Shown: positions 1 to 13,153, numbered from the stretch's first letter. The stretch is DNA of 64,000 nt from Scleromitrula shiraiana (GCA_028455995.1 JABELC010000004.1:3284501-3348500); one strand, 5' to 3'. Translations and numbers: made by a program. The notes: generated by a model not told the origin, from the sequence alone.

Positions 1-1423
1 ATGCCAAATATGTCTATATACTCACAACACTCATTTTTGAGGTCGGCTCAGCGCTATGTGGTGGTGCTCCCAATATGGATACTCTCATCCTTGGTCGAGC
101 GATATGTGGACTTGGTGGCATCGGAATGTATATAGGCGTCATGACCGTAATGTCTGAGAACACAACAAAAGCCGAGCGACCGATTTATCTGGGATTGATA
201 GGTGTAAGTCTTCCACGTTGGCATTCATATTTCTCTTTACTAACCTCGATATTCATAGATTGTCTGGGGTCTTGGCACAGTGTATGAATATATCTCATGG
301 TATCCCGCATATAAGAGTATAAAACTAACACAGAAATAGGGTCGGTCCTTTCATAGGAGGCGCTTTTGCCGACAGCAGTGCCACGTGGAGGTGGGGATTC
401 TATATCAACCTTTGCATCGGGGGACTCTTTGCACCAGTTTACATACTCCTCGTTCCAAACTCCACTTCACGATCAGACTTGAGTTTCCTCAATCGCTGTC
501 AACAAATCGACTGGATCGGTGCCATACTTCTTCTAGGTGCTATGGCCTGCCTGCTCATGGCTATTGCTTTCGGTGGTCTTCTTTTCCCGTGGAGATCTGG
601 ATCAATTATTGGTCTATTCGTTACGGGAGGAGTTGCATTTATTGCCTTAGCCATCCAACAAGCATATACCTTGGGAACGACTGAACATCATAGATTAATA
701 CCTGTAAAATATCTCCGGTCAAAAGAAATCGTCATTCTGTTCATCGAAACAGCATGTGCTGGAGCAGCAGTATTTCTTCCAATATATTTTATTCCCATAT
801 TCTTCGAAATCATCCATGGCGAGGCAGCGCTAATTTCGGGACTCAAACTCCTTCCATTTATTTTGATTATGGTCACTATGACAATCATTAATGGGTTTGC
901 CTTGTCCAAATGGGGCTACTACATGCCTTGGTATTTTGTTTGCGCTGCCCTGCAGGTGATCGGGTCCTCACTTCTCTTCACTATTGATCGCAACACTTCT
1001 CTAAGCACCATCTATGGATACACTGCACTTATGGCATTTGTCGGCGGATGGGCCCAAGCATCATTCACAGTCGCTCAATGCCTTGTTGCTCCCGAGGATA
1101 TACCACTCGTGACCGGTTTCCTTACATGCGCTCAGTCGGGCGGAGCAGCGCTCTCATTGGCAATCGGTGATACAATCTTCTTGAACACAGCTCAAATCAA
1201 CATCGTTAAACTCCTTCCTCACCAACCACTTGCCGAGATTCAAGGGCTAATTTCCGGGCTCGGAAACTCATTCTTTTATACTTTGGACACTACCACGCAA
1301 GAATCTATCCTGGACCTTATCATGGACAGTTTCAATAAGCTTTTTATTCTTCCTATTGTTGCTGGAGCCTTAGCATTGGTGGCGTCAGTTTTCATGAAAC
1401 GTCAAAAGCTTGATATCTCTTGA
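1..1423 (+). CDS. MFS drug/toxin efflux transporter, DHA2 type (5' end missing)
   Basis: C-terminal part of a proton-coupled major facilitator of the plasma membrane; the family exports drugs or fungal toxins. Three exons are readable: 1-203 (frame begins at base 3), 259-281 and 340-1423, joined at GT-AG introns 204-258 and 282-339. The first exon gives the helix 2-4 region, with the LILGRAICGLGGIG stretch before the loop. Exon 3 opens with the antiporter motif GPFIGGAFAD followed by WRWGFYINL, which is diagnostic of the 14-helix DHA2 (TRI12/TOXA-like) group. Many hydrophobic helices follow, and the protein ends with a short basic tail. The start codon and first helices lie left of the window. 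No disruption is visible. Substrate cannot be told from sequence; no biosynthetic partner genes are next to it. Family call is firm, substrate unknown. Confidence 0.93.
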
Positions 1424-2960
1424 ACTGGATTTTGGAGAACCTACATATGTTTAGTTTCAATCTCAGCCTGTCCATTGTTTCTTCTGCAGTTATGTTGACA
1501 CTACCAAGATTCAATTGGAAGTAAATACATATCAGACATGATGCCTGGCCTAGAGTTGTTGATTTCAACATTAGCACATCCCACTCCCTTCATAAATGTA
1601 TAACGGATAGTAGATACTCTTAGCAAACTTAATATCATATATACGATATAAATGTATCAAACATAATATTTCATTTAGAGTCACTAGTATAAATATTAGC
1701 ACATCACTCATTACCCTTCCCAGATGTACACATTGCCAATATCAATCATTTGTAACAAATATGATGCCAAAAAAACATCGAAAATTCTTACCTACTTCGA
1801 TCCCCACCTATTCCTATTCCTTATTTTCCTCGCCTCTGCAACATAGATCAATAAGCCGGCCACACTAACAAACATACGTCCTGCCAAACGCAAATACAAC
1901 CACGATAGTCTTGGGGCGCAGTAACAGCCATGAATCTATCAATATATAGCCGGACTTGAGCTCCGTTGACTTGCTCGCTTCAGAAATATCCAAACTAGAT
2001 CGAATCAAATAATATTTAAGCTCCTTCCAACCTGACCACACACCCCTTTTCCTCCTCCCACTAGAATCTTCCACTCCAGATCTCACTTCACATCCACGAT
2101 CTCAACTACCTATGCTCTGAGATATATCATCCAGTCGCCATAAGAATTGACAATATCTGAATTCAATTCAGATTGTTTCGCTTCATTTCGGTCATACATA
2201 CCTTTTGAAAGCTCGTGATTTCCTTTCCTCTCCTCTCTTCCTAATCAGACTAAAGAAACTCAGCCCAAGACAACACCAAGACAAGAAATCGATATACACT
2301 TCATCTATGCTACTTACTTATCCACCAATTCCATGCAGTCCGTTTTCTCGTCCAAACCTGAACCAAAACCCCCAAATCACAAATCTTATGTATCTCTTCA
2401 TCCCTCGAAACTTCCCACATCCTTCTCACCCCCTACCCCTTTATATTCCTCTTTTCATCCACTCCTATACACGCACAATAGACAACGTTCACTCACTCCT
2501 CAGTCATTCACTTGCCGCTCATAATTCACCAAACCTCCATGATAACAACCAGCCGGTCAGCCAAGAAATCTTCTTCCTTCTACTTATCCCCTACGATCAA
2601 ATTATCCACGATCGATCAATCAATGAAGTAATCAGCCGATCAACAAAAAGATATATAGTTACCCATTTCGCTACAAATCACACCTGCTAGTAGGACTTGG
2701 ATAGCATTTGAATAGTAGTCCGATAGCCAAAAATAGCACGTCAGCACGTGACAAGGCAGGAATATCGGAAGCTTAAGGAACGGACCTTTTTCACACTAGA
2801 CCCAAACCAGTTTACCGTAATTGAAGCATCCCAACGATCAACATCTTTTTGTTTGGCAACTAAGCCTTCCGAAATCGAAATTTCCACTTTCCTGTCTGTC
2901 CTCCTCTCAACAACATTCTTTCTTTTTTCTCCTTCTTACCTTACCTATACATACACAATC
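1424..2960. other. intergenic; upstream region of the pyruvate dehydrogenase gene
   Basis: About 1.5 kb with no convincing gene. The left half is AT-rich. From about 2200 the plus strand becomes strongly C/T-rich, with a pyrimidine-rich run at 2900-2955 directly before the next start codon, as is common in highly expressed fungal promoters. Open frames here (for example 2205-2690) follow base composition and carry no recognisable domain. Confidence 0.6.
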
Positions 2961-4474
2961 ATGTTCTCTAGAACATTGAGAGCAGGCAGATCTGCTGCCC
3001 CTGCTCTTGTTAGAAGTAGAGCGGGTGTTGCTATTGTTAAGAGAACTGTTACTACAGATGCGGCCAGCGCGCATGCTGATAGGGATGCTGTTCCTCAGGT
3101 GAGATGAGGTTTTCTTTTTCGAGATGAGGTGGATTTTCATTATTTGGATTGGATTGGGATTTGTTTGATGGGGAATCTCATATCAATCTGTTGTGATTGT
3201 GTCTATCATCGATATGTTTATTGACCCATTCATTGCATATATAGGAAGATGATAAGCCATTTCAAATTCAATTATCCGACGAATCTTTCGAGACTTATGA
3301 ACTCGATCCTCCTTCTTACACTTTGGATACCACCAAGAAGGAATTGAAGCAGATGTATTTCGATATGGTTCAGACCCGGTAAGAAAGAAAAGGAAATTCG
3401 ATCCTCTGGCATGAAATATTCCGATTGCTTACGATTTATAAAAACAATAGTCGTATGGAAATGGCCGCCGATAGACTTTACAAGGAGAAGAAAATTCGTG
3501 GGTTCTGTCATCTTTCCACCGGTCAAGAAGCCGTCGCTACCGGTATCGAACACGCCCTTACCAAGGAAGACGATGTCATTACCGCCTACCGTTGTCACGG
3601 TTTCGCTCTCATGCGCGGTGCAACCGTTAAGTCGATTATTGGAGAATTACTCGGCCGTCGTGAGGGTATCGCGTATGGTAAGGGTGGTTCTATGCATATG
3701 TTTGCTAAGGGTTTCTATGGTGGAAATGGTATAGTCGGTGCTCAGGTTCCGGTTGGTGCGGGACTTGCTTTCGCTCATAAGTACAATGGAACCAAGAACG
3801 TTAGTGTTGCTTTGTATGGTGATGGAGCTAGCAACCAAGGTCAAGTATTTGAGGCTTTCAACATGGCTAAGTTGTGGAATCTACCTGTTTTATTCGGTTG
3901 TGAGAGTAAGTTTATTTCTTCCCTCTGAATTCTTAGATATCAGGCAATATACTGATGAACTATTTTAGACAACAAATATGGTATGGGTACTGCTGCCAAC
4001 CGTTCATCCGCTCTTACCGATTACTACAAACGTGGACAATACATCCCAGGTCTCAAAGTCAACGGAATGGACGTCCTCGCCGTAAAAGCCGCTGTCAAAC
4101 ATGCCAAAGAATACTCCGTCGCCGGCAACGGACCACTCGTCCTCGAATACGTCACCTACAGATACGGAGGTCACTCCATGTCCGACCCCGGAACCACCTA
4201 CCGTACACGTGAAGAAATTCAACGCATGAGATCCACCCAAGATCCTATTGCGGGCTTGAAACAAAAATTAATCGAGTGGAATGTTACAACCGAGGAGGAA
4301 TTGAAGGCGATTGATAAGGATGCAAGAGCTAAGGTTGATGCGGAGGTTAAGGAGGCGGAGGCGATGGAGTTCCCGGATGCGACTCCCCAGATTCTTTATG
4401 AGGATATTTATGTTAGGGGGAGTGAACCTCAGTATATGAGAGGGAGAATTAATGAGGAGAATTATTATTATTAG
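2961..4474 (+). CDS. PDA1: pyruvate dehydrogenase E1 component, alpha subunit (mitochondrial)
   Basis: Thiamine-diphosphate-dependent E1 alpha of the mitochondrial pyruvate dehydrogenase complex. With E1 beta it decarboxylates pyruvate and passes the acetyl group to E2. Four exons: 2961-3098, 3245-3378, 3451-3905 and 3969-4474, giving 410 residues, the usual family length. The first 30 or so residues are rich in Arg, Ala and Ser with almost no acidic residues ([20 protein letters not shown]), a typical mitochondrial presequence. HLSTGQEA lies near residue 111, the ThDP/Mg motif GDGASNQG at about 214 ending in ENN near 241, and the regulatory serine loop [11 protein letters not shown] near 303, where kinase phosphorylation inactivates the enzyme in relatives. 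The start is the first ATG after a pyrimidine-rich leader and gives the presequence. All splice junctions keep frame. Very secure. Confidence 0.97.
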
Positions 4475-5048
4475 ATTAAGGGATGTTGAAGGGATTGATG
4501 GGGGATTGAGAGATTGGGATTGAATGGGGTGGAGTTGAGATAGGTCGGATGGAATGATGGATTGTGTAGGATTGGGTTGGATTGGGATGGAATAGATTCG
4601 ATTTGATTCAATTGATTGATGTGTATAGTATGAATGCTCCCCATTGCACTCCGAATGCACAAACGAAGGAATGAGAATAAGATAGATAGAAAGGAAACTT
4701 GAATGAGAGAATGAGAGAATAGGAGAATGAGAGAAACAGACCAAAAGAACCATTAACTTGAGTTGAGTTGATTTGATTTGAGCTGAGTTGCTTTGACTTG
4801 CTTTGCTCTGATTCCATCTTCCTTTCCCTCAACCGAACTTGACTTGATTCGACTACTCCACATTTCATCACTTGATTCATCCATCTCACTCACTCACTTC
4901 CCATTTTCATTTTCCTCTCCGTTCCCTCCTCTCCTTTCCCTCTTCTCTCCTCCCTCCTCCCCTTCTCCCCTTCCATAACCCTCTCCCCCCGATATTCAAT
5001 CCCATCTTATCATCTTATCAAATAACCATAATCATAACTATAACGCAC

Positions 5049-5090
5049 CCATCCATCCATCCATCCATCTATCCATCCATGCATGCATTT
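5049..5090. repeat. (CATC)n microsatellite
   Basis: Imperfect tandem CATC units on the plus strand, ending in GCATGCAT. Confidence 0.9.
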
Positions 5091-5470
5091 CCCTTAAGCT
5101 ATCTAGTTTGCCTATCTCCTATCTCCTATCTCCTATCTCCCATCTATGATTATTTTTTCATTGGTATTGGTATTGGTATTGTATCGTTGTATTGGTGTTG
5201 GTATTGTGTCGTTATTGTTATTGAATATAAATTTAAATATAAATAGGAATATAAATAGGAATATAAACTTTAAACTTTATTTATAAGTGATTAACTAAGT
5301 AAGTAGATGGATGGATAGATAGATAGATAGATAAGTATTATATACATATATACATATATACATACATACATAAACAAATTTCGATTTCGATTGCCCTCCT
5401 TTCCCTTCCTTTCCTTTCTTTTCCCTTTCATTTCTTTTTCCTTTTCGACAGTAATATCATACATTCCTAT

Positions 5471-5501
5471 CCCATCCCATCCCATCCCATCCCATCCCAT
5501 C
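5471..5501. repeat. (CATCC)n microsatellite
   Basis: Six near-perfect pentamer units. The same pentamer recurs near 40.4 kb and 46.4 kb, so this motif is expanded repeatedly in the window. Confidence 0.9.
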
Positions 5502-5828
5502 AAAACTCATCAATCTCCATTCTCCATTCAATAATCAACATTCAACAATCTCTATTTAATATTCAATATATCAATTTTCAATATAGCAATCCCATAACTA
5601 TAACCATAACTATAACTATAACTATTACTATTACTATTAATTACTATTACTATTACTATTATCTTAATCTTAATCTAGTACTAGTATCTTAAATACATAT
5701 TATGTTGTGTTATATTATGTTATATCATATTATATTTTAGAACTTAATGGGTTTATGTTTCTTTATTTACTATCACTTACTATCACTCACTCACTATCAT
5801 TCGCTATCACCATCAGGATACTTAACAT

Positions 5829-5885
5829 ATTCATTCATTCATTCATTCATTCATTCAATTCAATTCAATTCAATTCAATTCAATT
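5829..5885. repeat. compound (ATTC)n-(AATTC)n microsatellite
   Basis: Tetramer ATTC units pass directly into pentamer AATTC units, consistent with slippage that changed the unit length. Confidence 0.9.
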
Positions 5886-7038
5886 CTATTCCTCTTCTAT
5901 CTACATATTTTGAATTTTCCTTCCTTCCTTTCTTCCTTCCTTTCTTTTCCTTCCTTCCTTCTTCCTTCCTTTTTCTCTTTCCTTCCTTTCATTCCTTCTT
6001 AAATCCAATATATCAAGTTCCGATCTTTTCTTTTCTCCTACATCAGCCATCCCATCAACCATCCCAACCCAACGCAAATCCACCACATTCACATTCGCAC
6101 CCACGCCATTCCCAATTCCAATTCCAATCCCAAAACCAATACCAACCCCATACAAACCCACACTAACAAATCAAAACGAAAACCAGCCCTAGCCATAGCA
6201 ATACTCATTCAACACTCCACTCCACTCCAAAAGGAATACGAAGTTACGAAGTTGCACCCCCATCGCGATCTCTTCTACAAAGCCAAAGAGACGAAAAAGA
6301 GACGAAGAACGGGAACGGGAATGGGAATGGAAAATTGTATAAGCAATAAACGAATGAAACGAAACGAAACGAAATGCGAATGAAAAAAAAAGAATAAAAA
6401 AAAAATAAAACGCCTTCAATGCTCGCTTTGCTGTGCTGTGCTGTACTGTATTGTATTTTCAATGATTCCGCGTTAACATCTATGAGTTAGATGAATAGAT
6501 GGATGAATGGATGAATGGAATGATATGATATGATAAGATAAGATAAAATAAAATAAGATATCAAATACTTGGTTCTTCCCTTTTCAAATATCGTGCTGTG
6601 TATATGTGTATAGACAATTGTATCGTCGATGATGATGATGATGATGATGATGTCGTTTTTAGTATCGAGATGTTGATGGATTTATTGGTGGATGCACGTA
6701 CGTATAAGTGCGTGTATGCGTGTATGCGTTTGTAGATAGACGTATTGGTGATATGGATAATTCGCCTATTTCAATGTGGTGATGTGATGATGTGATGATG
6801 TGATAATGTGATGATGTGGTGTGGTCGATGTGTATGGTGATGATATAATGAAGATGCGGAGATCGAGGTATATCCATCTACTCCAGATTGATTATTTCTG
6901 TTCTCTTGTTTATAAAGATAGAGCAGTGAGGGATCATACCACCTTACTCCTATGATATTCCTTCCATTTCAATCGACGCGGTCCCATCAGTCATGCATCT
7001 CCATGATATATTAAATCTCAATCCCCCCATCAACCCCC

Positions 7039-9452
7039 CTAATCATCCTCATGAAAAAAAGTCGGTCCCGTAGCCATAGCTGCAGCCATAGCCTGCGTAG
7101 GAACAATAACCTCAGTCTCCGTTGCCGTCCCTACATCCATCATCTCAACATCATCTCGTTCTCTCGCCGTCTCATCCATACCCATTCCACTCCTCCCCAC
7201 CCCCGTCGCATCTACCATCTCCTGATCACCCAACTGCTGAGTTCCCGACCCCGATGTCGACGCCGACGCCGATGCTGACGTCGCGCTTCTATAGTTGGTT
7301 GCACTGAGAGATCTAGTCGGTGCCGCGCGAAGCATTTGCGCGTACGTGGGCGGTGATTCGGCTGGTGGTGAGAATGACCATACCTATTTTATCATTAGCA
7401 ACCGACTCAAAGGAAACCATACCATAAACCGATATAGTTCAATAGATGCGATAATACATACCTCCATAATAGTCCGATTCTGTCTACTAGCCATAACAAC
7501 ACACTTTTCCTCCTCAAACGCGACTCTCCAAACCGCCTCAGCTGGCGCCGTGAGTTCTCTCACCAGCTGACCAGTTTTAAGATCCCATACTTTAACTCTA
7601 CCATCACTACCTCCACTCACCACTCTCGTGTCATCAAATTGGAGACTCGTGACACTGTTATCATGGGCCGCTAGTCGATGTATGGGTGCCATTTTTTCTA
7701 GTGACCATACGCGGACTGAGCCGTCGGATCCACCCGTCACTAGTGTATTACCACGCATTTGTAACTGTCCCACGAGTGAAGTATGACCTTGGAGAATTGC
7801 TTGACATGCACTATAGTATAGTGAATTAGTATTTTCGTCTGAAGATAAGTTCAGATAGATGACTTACCCGTTCTCTGGATCCCATATCCGAACACTGGTA
7901 TCTAAACTTCCGGTTGCTATTCTTTTTCCATCAAATGCGATTGCGTAAATTTGCGAGAAATGCCCAGTAAGTGTCCGTAAACATCTACCTTCTGATATAC
8001 TCCAGACTCTTGCTGTCGTATCATAACTACCCGAAACCACAATATCTCCTTTGATTTCCAAGCATCTAACACTAGCTTGATGACCCACGAGCACATTCTT
8101 ACATACCCCAGCTTTGATATCCCAGATTCGTAATGTTGTATCTCGAGATCCTGAAATGGCCGTATTTGCATCAGACATTTTTAAGCATCGTACTGTAGAA
8201 GTATGACCACGTAGAGTATGTAAACTCTCCCTATTGTGTATTAGCGAATGTACTTCCTTATCTTCAGTGATACGTACCCAGTATGCATATCCCAAACCCG
8301 AACATCTCGATCGCAACCTCCACTAACAAGTGTATCTTCCCAAGGAACCATTGCCCAAACACCCATCACATGCCCTTGTAAAGTCTTTTGCGCATTCCCA
8401 TCCGTGTTGAAAACATGAATCTTCGCATTATCTAAAGCAACCACGATATACTTGGGCGTTAAATGTAAACTCGTTACAACTCCTTGATCTTGTGTAATAT
8501 GTCTCGCAATATTTTGACCACCCGTCCTCCAAGCCGTTTCCACAAGGTACTTCTGTTTAAAATGTGATTTGTACGACCCAAATTTCAGCCTTCTTATCGC
8601 AGTTGAAGCCGTAGAACTATCGAAACTTTTGGAACCACCAGAAGCATACGACCCAGGTTGGAAAGGATGCGTAGGCCCAAGATCCCCAAGTCCAACTTGT
8701 CCCATTCGTATCGGGCTTGAAGGTGGCCATGATAATGCATTTGGAGGTGTTGTAGGGCGATGTTCTGACATTCTTCGTCCGTAATCATGTTTTGCACATA
8801 ACTTCATCCACGTAACATCATCGGAAAGAAGATCTCGCCAACGTTTCGAAACTTGCGACGCTCGCGCAAGTACTTTCGGGTCATCGATACATGATAAAAC
8901 CTATGTACATTAATTAGCATTTCAAATTTGTAATCAACAGGGAAAACATACGCGAAGACATAACTCGTCAGGTAGACTTGTAAAAGGATCCTTCTTTAAC
9001 AGCGGACTAACGTATTGATGAACAAAACTAAGTTGTTGACTTGTGCAAAGGTTTAACAGATCCGCCAATATCCTCGTTCTTTCGGGAGCCGAACTCTGTT
9101 GAAAATATATTCTGATCTTCGATAAGAAGAGATCCTCTCTTTCGCCCGCATCACTCCAATCCGGTTGTTGATGTTCGGGGCCTGGACTCGCGGCAGGTGT
9201 AGGGGGTGGTGGAGGATCATGACTTGAATGGGTTGGGGAATCTAGTGCTGCGGAAGGGGTCGTCATATTTGGAGTCGGAGGACCTCGGGGTCTTGTTTGA
9301 ACCATCTTTTCTACCCTCTGTGGCATTCGAACATGATTGGTATTTGTGTTGAGAGTTAACGTGGCTCGAGTAGGAGATATTTCACCATCTTCGCCATTTA
9401 ATACCATTGATGCCCTTCTCTCTGTGAAACTCAAAGGTTTAAAATTGTCCAT
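7039..9452 (-). CDS. F-box/WD40-repeat protein (Cdc4/FWD-1-like SCF adaptor)
   Basis: Substrate-recognition subunit of an SCF ubiquitin ligase: the F-box binds Skp1 and the WD40 propeller binds phosphorylated targets. Read on the minus strand, exons are 9452-8952, 8900-8278, 8230-7868, 7810-7462 and 7383-7039; all junctions are GT-AG and the sum is 726 residues. The F-box (SLPDELCLRVLSCIDDPKV) crosses the first intron at about residues 158-195. Seven WD-type blades follow between roughly 290 and 610, with repeated GSRDTTLRIWD, GSYDTTARVWS and GGSDGRVKVWD signatures. Just before the final intron comes RTIMEV; WSFSPP opens the last exon, which has an Ala/Ser then acidic tail. The blade wording resembles FWD-1 of Neurospora, which degrades the clock protein FRQ; orthology is inference. 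The start at 9452 is the first ATG, but the frame stays open upstream (see findings). Confidence 0.93.
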
Positions 9453-10365
9453 ATCTACTTTCCCCTTTTCTCGACGTAATTTTAAAGCGATTTCGACTTC
9501 TATCGTGACCTATGGAAGAATCGTGGATTGTATTGGCCAAGAATATGAATGTATATTGTTGAATGTATTGAATGTCTAAGGTTAAGGAAAGGATATTCGA
9601 GTGAGGTCTACCAACTAAGAAGATCCACCATGAAACCTCGAACAATGTGCGCCAATTGAGGAGAAGTTGTATGATATTTGAATTAGAATTCAAAGAACAA
9701 CTTTTGATGCAAGTTGAAGGCGAGTTAAAAGAAGGTTGTGTAACAATTATGATTCAAAGAAATACACATATACAATTGAATGTGTTGTCGAATATGGGTA
9801 TGGGTATAGAAGTTGAATAAGATGTATGGATAGATGTTCGATTGGTTTTACCGGTGGACACACCCTTTTGTGATTTACCTGGAACAAAAATGTGGAATTC
9901 CTTTTCAATCAAATATATGAATTATAGAGTAAAGCTCTTTTTTTTCATATAACTATACTTGTAAAAAGAAGAAAAATGGTATTTAAAAATTTAATTGAAT
10001 ATAATTTATTCATTTAATTTATTGTTCTTGAAATTAAAAAAATGAATAAATAAATAAATAAATAAAAAATAGCAATCCCTTTTGTACTGTAATGGTTTCG
10101 TTTTATGCCTCAAGTGCTTTCTTCGAATCCATAGATAGATATTATTAAGGATCGAAATGTAATAAGAAAGTAGTAGTAGTAAGTAACAAGAGGTGTGAGC
10201 ACTTGTGAGTGAGAGAGGAGATAGAAGAGATTGAGGAGACAAGAGATTGAGCGTAGAGCGGAAGTTACAAAGCGGGTGGAAGTAAAGGTATAACCTTGCT
10301 TAGAAGAACCAAAGGAGTCTGACACCGTATGATATTATGCTAATGTTAATGAGAATGGTAATAAT

Positions 10366-10433
10366 AATGCTAATGATAATGCTAATGATAATGCTAATGA
10401 TAATGCTAATTAATGGTAATGCTAATGCTAATG
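10366..10433. repeat. (GCTAATGATAAT)n tandem repeat
   Basis: Alternating GCTAAT and GATAAT hexamers, about 11 units with minor interruptions. Confidence 0.85.
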
Positions 10434-11248
10434 ACCATGTCCAAATCGATATACGGTAAGTATTTATTTACAATATAATCTTCCAACAAGGATACCGGTA
10501 TAGGAAAAAAAAAAAGATATTATTGTATTAAAAGATTCAAAATGCAATAAAAATAAAATACTTGAATCGTAGAGGCGCAGAGGCGTAAATGGATGCCCAA
10601 ACAAATAAATAACTGAGTGAGTGGTGAAATATTTTCAATTTATGACGGATGGATGGATAATGGGACTAATAAGATGTGAATATGACATGCAGTGCAGTAG
10701 GTTCTACAATAATAAATCATGTATGTATGTATGTATGTATGTATAATAATTCTCAAACCGAGTACCGAGAACGAGTATTGATAGGATTCCGGACCTTTTA
10801 AGATTTCTTCATCAGGAACGAGGACTCCAGGAGAATGAATGAATGAATAAATAAATAAATGAACGAATGAATGAATGATTGATTGATTTTATGAAGATGT
10901 AATATACTAGAAACATTTGAACTAAAAATAAATACTATTATATATACAATACAATAAAGATATCGATTAATTATACTCATTATAGTATGAAGTATTAAAT
11001 ATTCAATATTAAATATATTGAATTTAGTTTACAAAAATTGAATATCCATATCCATATCCATATCCATATCTATATCTTGACTCAGTATGGTCATTCAGCC
11101 AGTTCAAATTAACTGGTATGAATAGGTCCTAGTGGTGGTGTTGGTGGTGGTGGTGGTGGCAATAATCAACAAACTATCGAAATACAAAATAGAAAAATCG
11201 ATAGAAAGAAATTGTTTTCCTTTTTTCTCTCGATTGACCGTATTGACC

Positions 11249-11266
<18 letters not shown>

Positions 11267-11280
<14 letters not shown>

Positions 11281-11307
11281 CATAGGTAATCTACCCTACC
11301 ATGTATA
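11267..11307. repeat. 41 bp direct repeat, copy 1
   Basis: Identical to 11624-11664: (AT)6, then GTCATAGGTAATCTACCCTA and a short tail. The two copies flank a 316 bp segment. Confidence 0.85.
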
Positions 11308-11623
11308 TATATATGCCTCTTCTTTTTGTTTACAAAAAGAGTTTGTTTACAAAAAGAGAGGTTTTATACGAGTCTACTCATTTTTTTTTTTAGTATGATA
11401 CAAGGGTGATTTTACTAGCGCCTTGGAAGAATCTTGGCACTTTTTTAACATAAATGATTGGTTAAAATCGATATTTTAAAGTAGTTGATTGGGTAAAATT
11501 TAAGCTTTTGAACAAGCTTTTTAAAACATGTGATTTAAAACATGTGATCTAACATGTGATCCAACAATATTATTAAAATAAAAGATCATAAAGAAGAGGC
11601 GGCGTGTCAGGGGACCTGACCCG

Positions 11624-11664
11624 ATATATATATATGTCATAGGTAATCTACCCTACCATGTATA
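11624..11664. repeat. 41 bp direct repeat, copy 2
   Basis: Second exact copy of 11267-11307. Immediately before it lies a 6 bp-stem palindrome (GTCAGGGGACCTGAC, 11605-11619). Confidence 0.85.
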
Positions 11665-12062
11665 CTATACTATGTATGTACTTGTGATGAGATAATTTGT
11701 TGTTCAATGTACAATGCCGTGTGTTTTCCTCCCTCGTCACTCTTTCCCTTCGCCAAGTAAGTCATGTATGAGTGTACTTCACACCTCTCCTTTTCTTTAA
11801 CTTGGGAGTATTTATTTTCTCTACTATACGATGAATGGCACGTACGGTACGGTACCTACAGAAGCATGAAGAAATACAATTACAATTCCAATTACAATTC
11901 CAACTACAATTCCAGACGCCACGAAGTAAAATACGGAAACTGTATCATGCATACATACATCCATCCATGGCACCAGAGGACCGTTTCAAAAAATGAGATT
12001 GACGACTCAGGATAACTACAGTAGATCGATCGATGACTCTCTGTAATTTTCACACGAGATTT

Positions 12063-12107
12063 ACTATACTATACTATACTATACTATACTATACTATACT
12101 ATACTAT
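12063..12107. repeat. (ACTAT)n microsatellite
   Basis: Nine tandem pentamer units. Confidence 0.92.
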
Positions 12108-13153
12108 CACAATAGACAGATAATTATTTAGTCAGGTACTCGTACAGTGCACTGACATATGATATGCAATATGCATACCCTAGCGCCCATCCTCAAACAC
12201 CACTAAACCACCTACTCCCTCCCTCCCTCTAACCCTCCCTCCCTCTAACCCTCTAACCCATTCTTCCTATCGCCCATCCCAACTCCTCTCAAATACCATT
12301 CGTACCTGACTAATGATACTAATTAAGTCTATTCCTGCGTACCCTCGTTTAACATCAAAGCAAAGCAAGCAAGGTAAAGCAACCTAAAGCAAAGCAAACC
12401 AAAATCTATCGTTCTCCTCCTATCCTATCCTATCCTATCCTATCCACCTTCCACTCCATCCTCCCCCAAAACGAAACCCACACCGCCACTCAACAAATCA
12501 AATCAAATCAAATCACATCACTCACCGCGCTTAACAAGTCCCTACAGAAACGCACCATCAGTATCCGACGCACCACCAGCGATAACACGACACGGTATCT
12601 CTAACCTCCACTATCTCTAACCTCTACCATCCATATACACATACACATGCACATACACATAACCAACAATCCCATCATAACAATAAAGTACACAAATAGC
12701 AACCGCGATAGTATAGCTAAGAGACTAGATGCCGTATCGTATCGTATCGTATCGTAATATATAATATATAATATATAATATATATAAAGAGAAGCACGAG
12801 TTAACAACGCGATGGAGTGGGGTGGGAATATTGATTTAGGGGTGCCTGCTAAGTTGTTATGGGATAGATGGATGGATGGATGGATGGATAGATGGATAGA
12901 TGGGGTTTGTTATGATGAAGAGAAGTTTTTAATTGGATATTCGGAGTGGTTTGTTTCTTGTCTTGACTTGACTTGACTGGTTTGATATCTTCTCATCTGA
13001 TTGCGTGGAATCTGATATCTATATGATTATAATTATACATAATCCGCCTATCTTCCTTCATTATCTCTTTCCTATTCTCCATTCTCCATCCCATCGCATC
13101 TCTATTTCCTACCTCTCCGTAAACCAAAACCAAAATTAAAATCAAAATCAAAA

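Larger units (their letters stand above)
4475..7038. other. microsatellite-rich intergenic region between convergent genes
   Basis: About 2.5 kb between the 3' ends of the PDH E1 alpha and F-box genes. It is made largely of simple repeats, interrupted by C/T-rich (4850-4990, 5900-6010) and AT-rich (5220-5290, 5560-5740) segments. Open frames on both strands translate to runs of Ser, Ile, Tyr or Pro and look like repeat translations. No RNA gene recognised. Confidence 0.7.
9453..13153. other. large intergenic region rich in simple repeats
   Basis: About 3.7 kb between the 5' end of the F-box gene and the 3' end of the metal transporter gene. It holds many tandem repeats (10366-10433, 12063-12107, 12416-12444, 12733-12783 and others), AT-rich stretches, and a 41 bp direct repeat pair at 11267 and 11624. 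No open frame with coding character was found on either strand. Confidence 0.65.

Noticed and set aside
2205..2690. 161-codon open frame upstream of the PDH E1 alpha gene
   Set aside because: Translation is Ser/Pro/His/Leu-rich from C/T-biased DNA, no domain, and it lies in the promoter region of a secure gene.
4268..4753. Minus-strand frame overlapping the end of the PDH gene
   Set aside because: Antisense to a verified exon and then a translation of (GGATT)n-like repeats.
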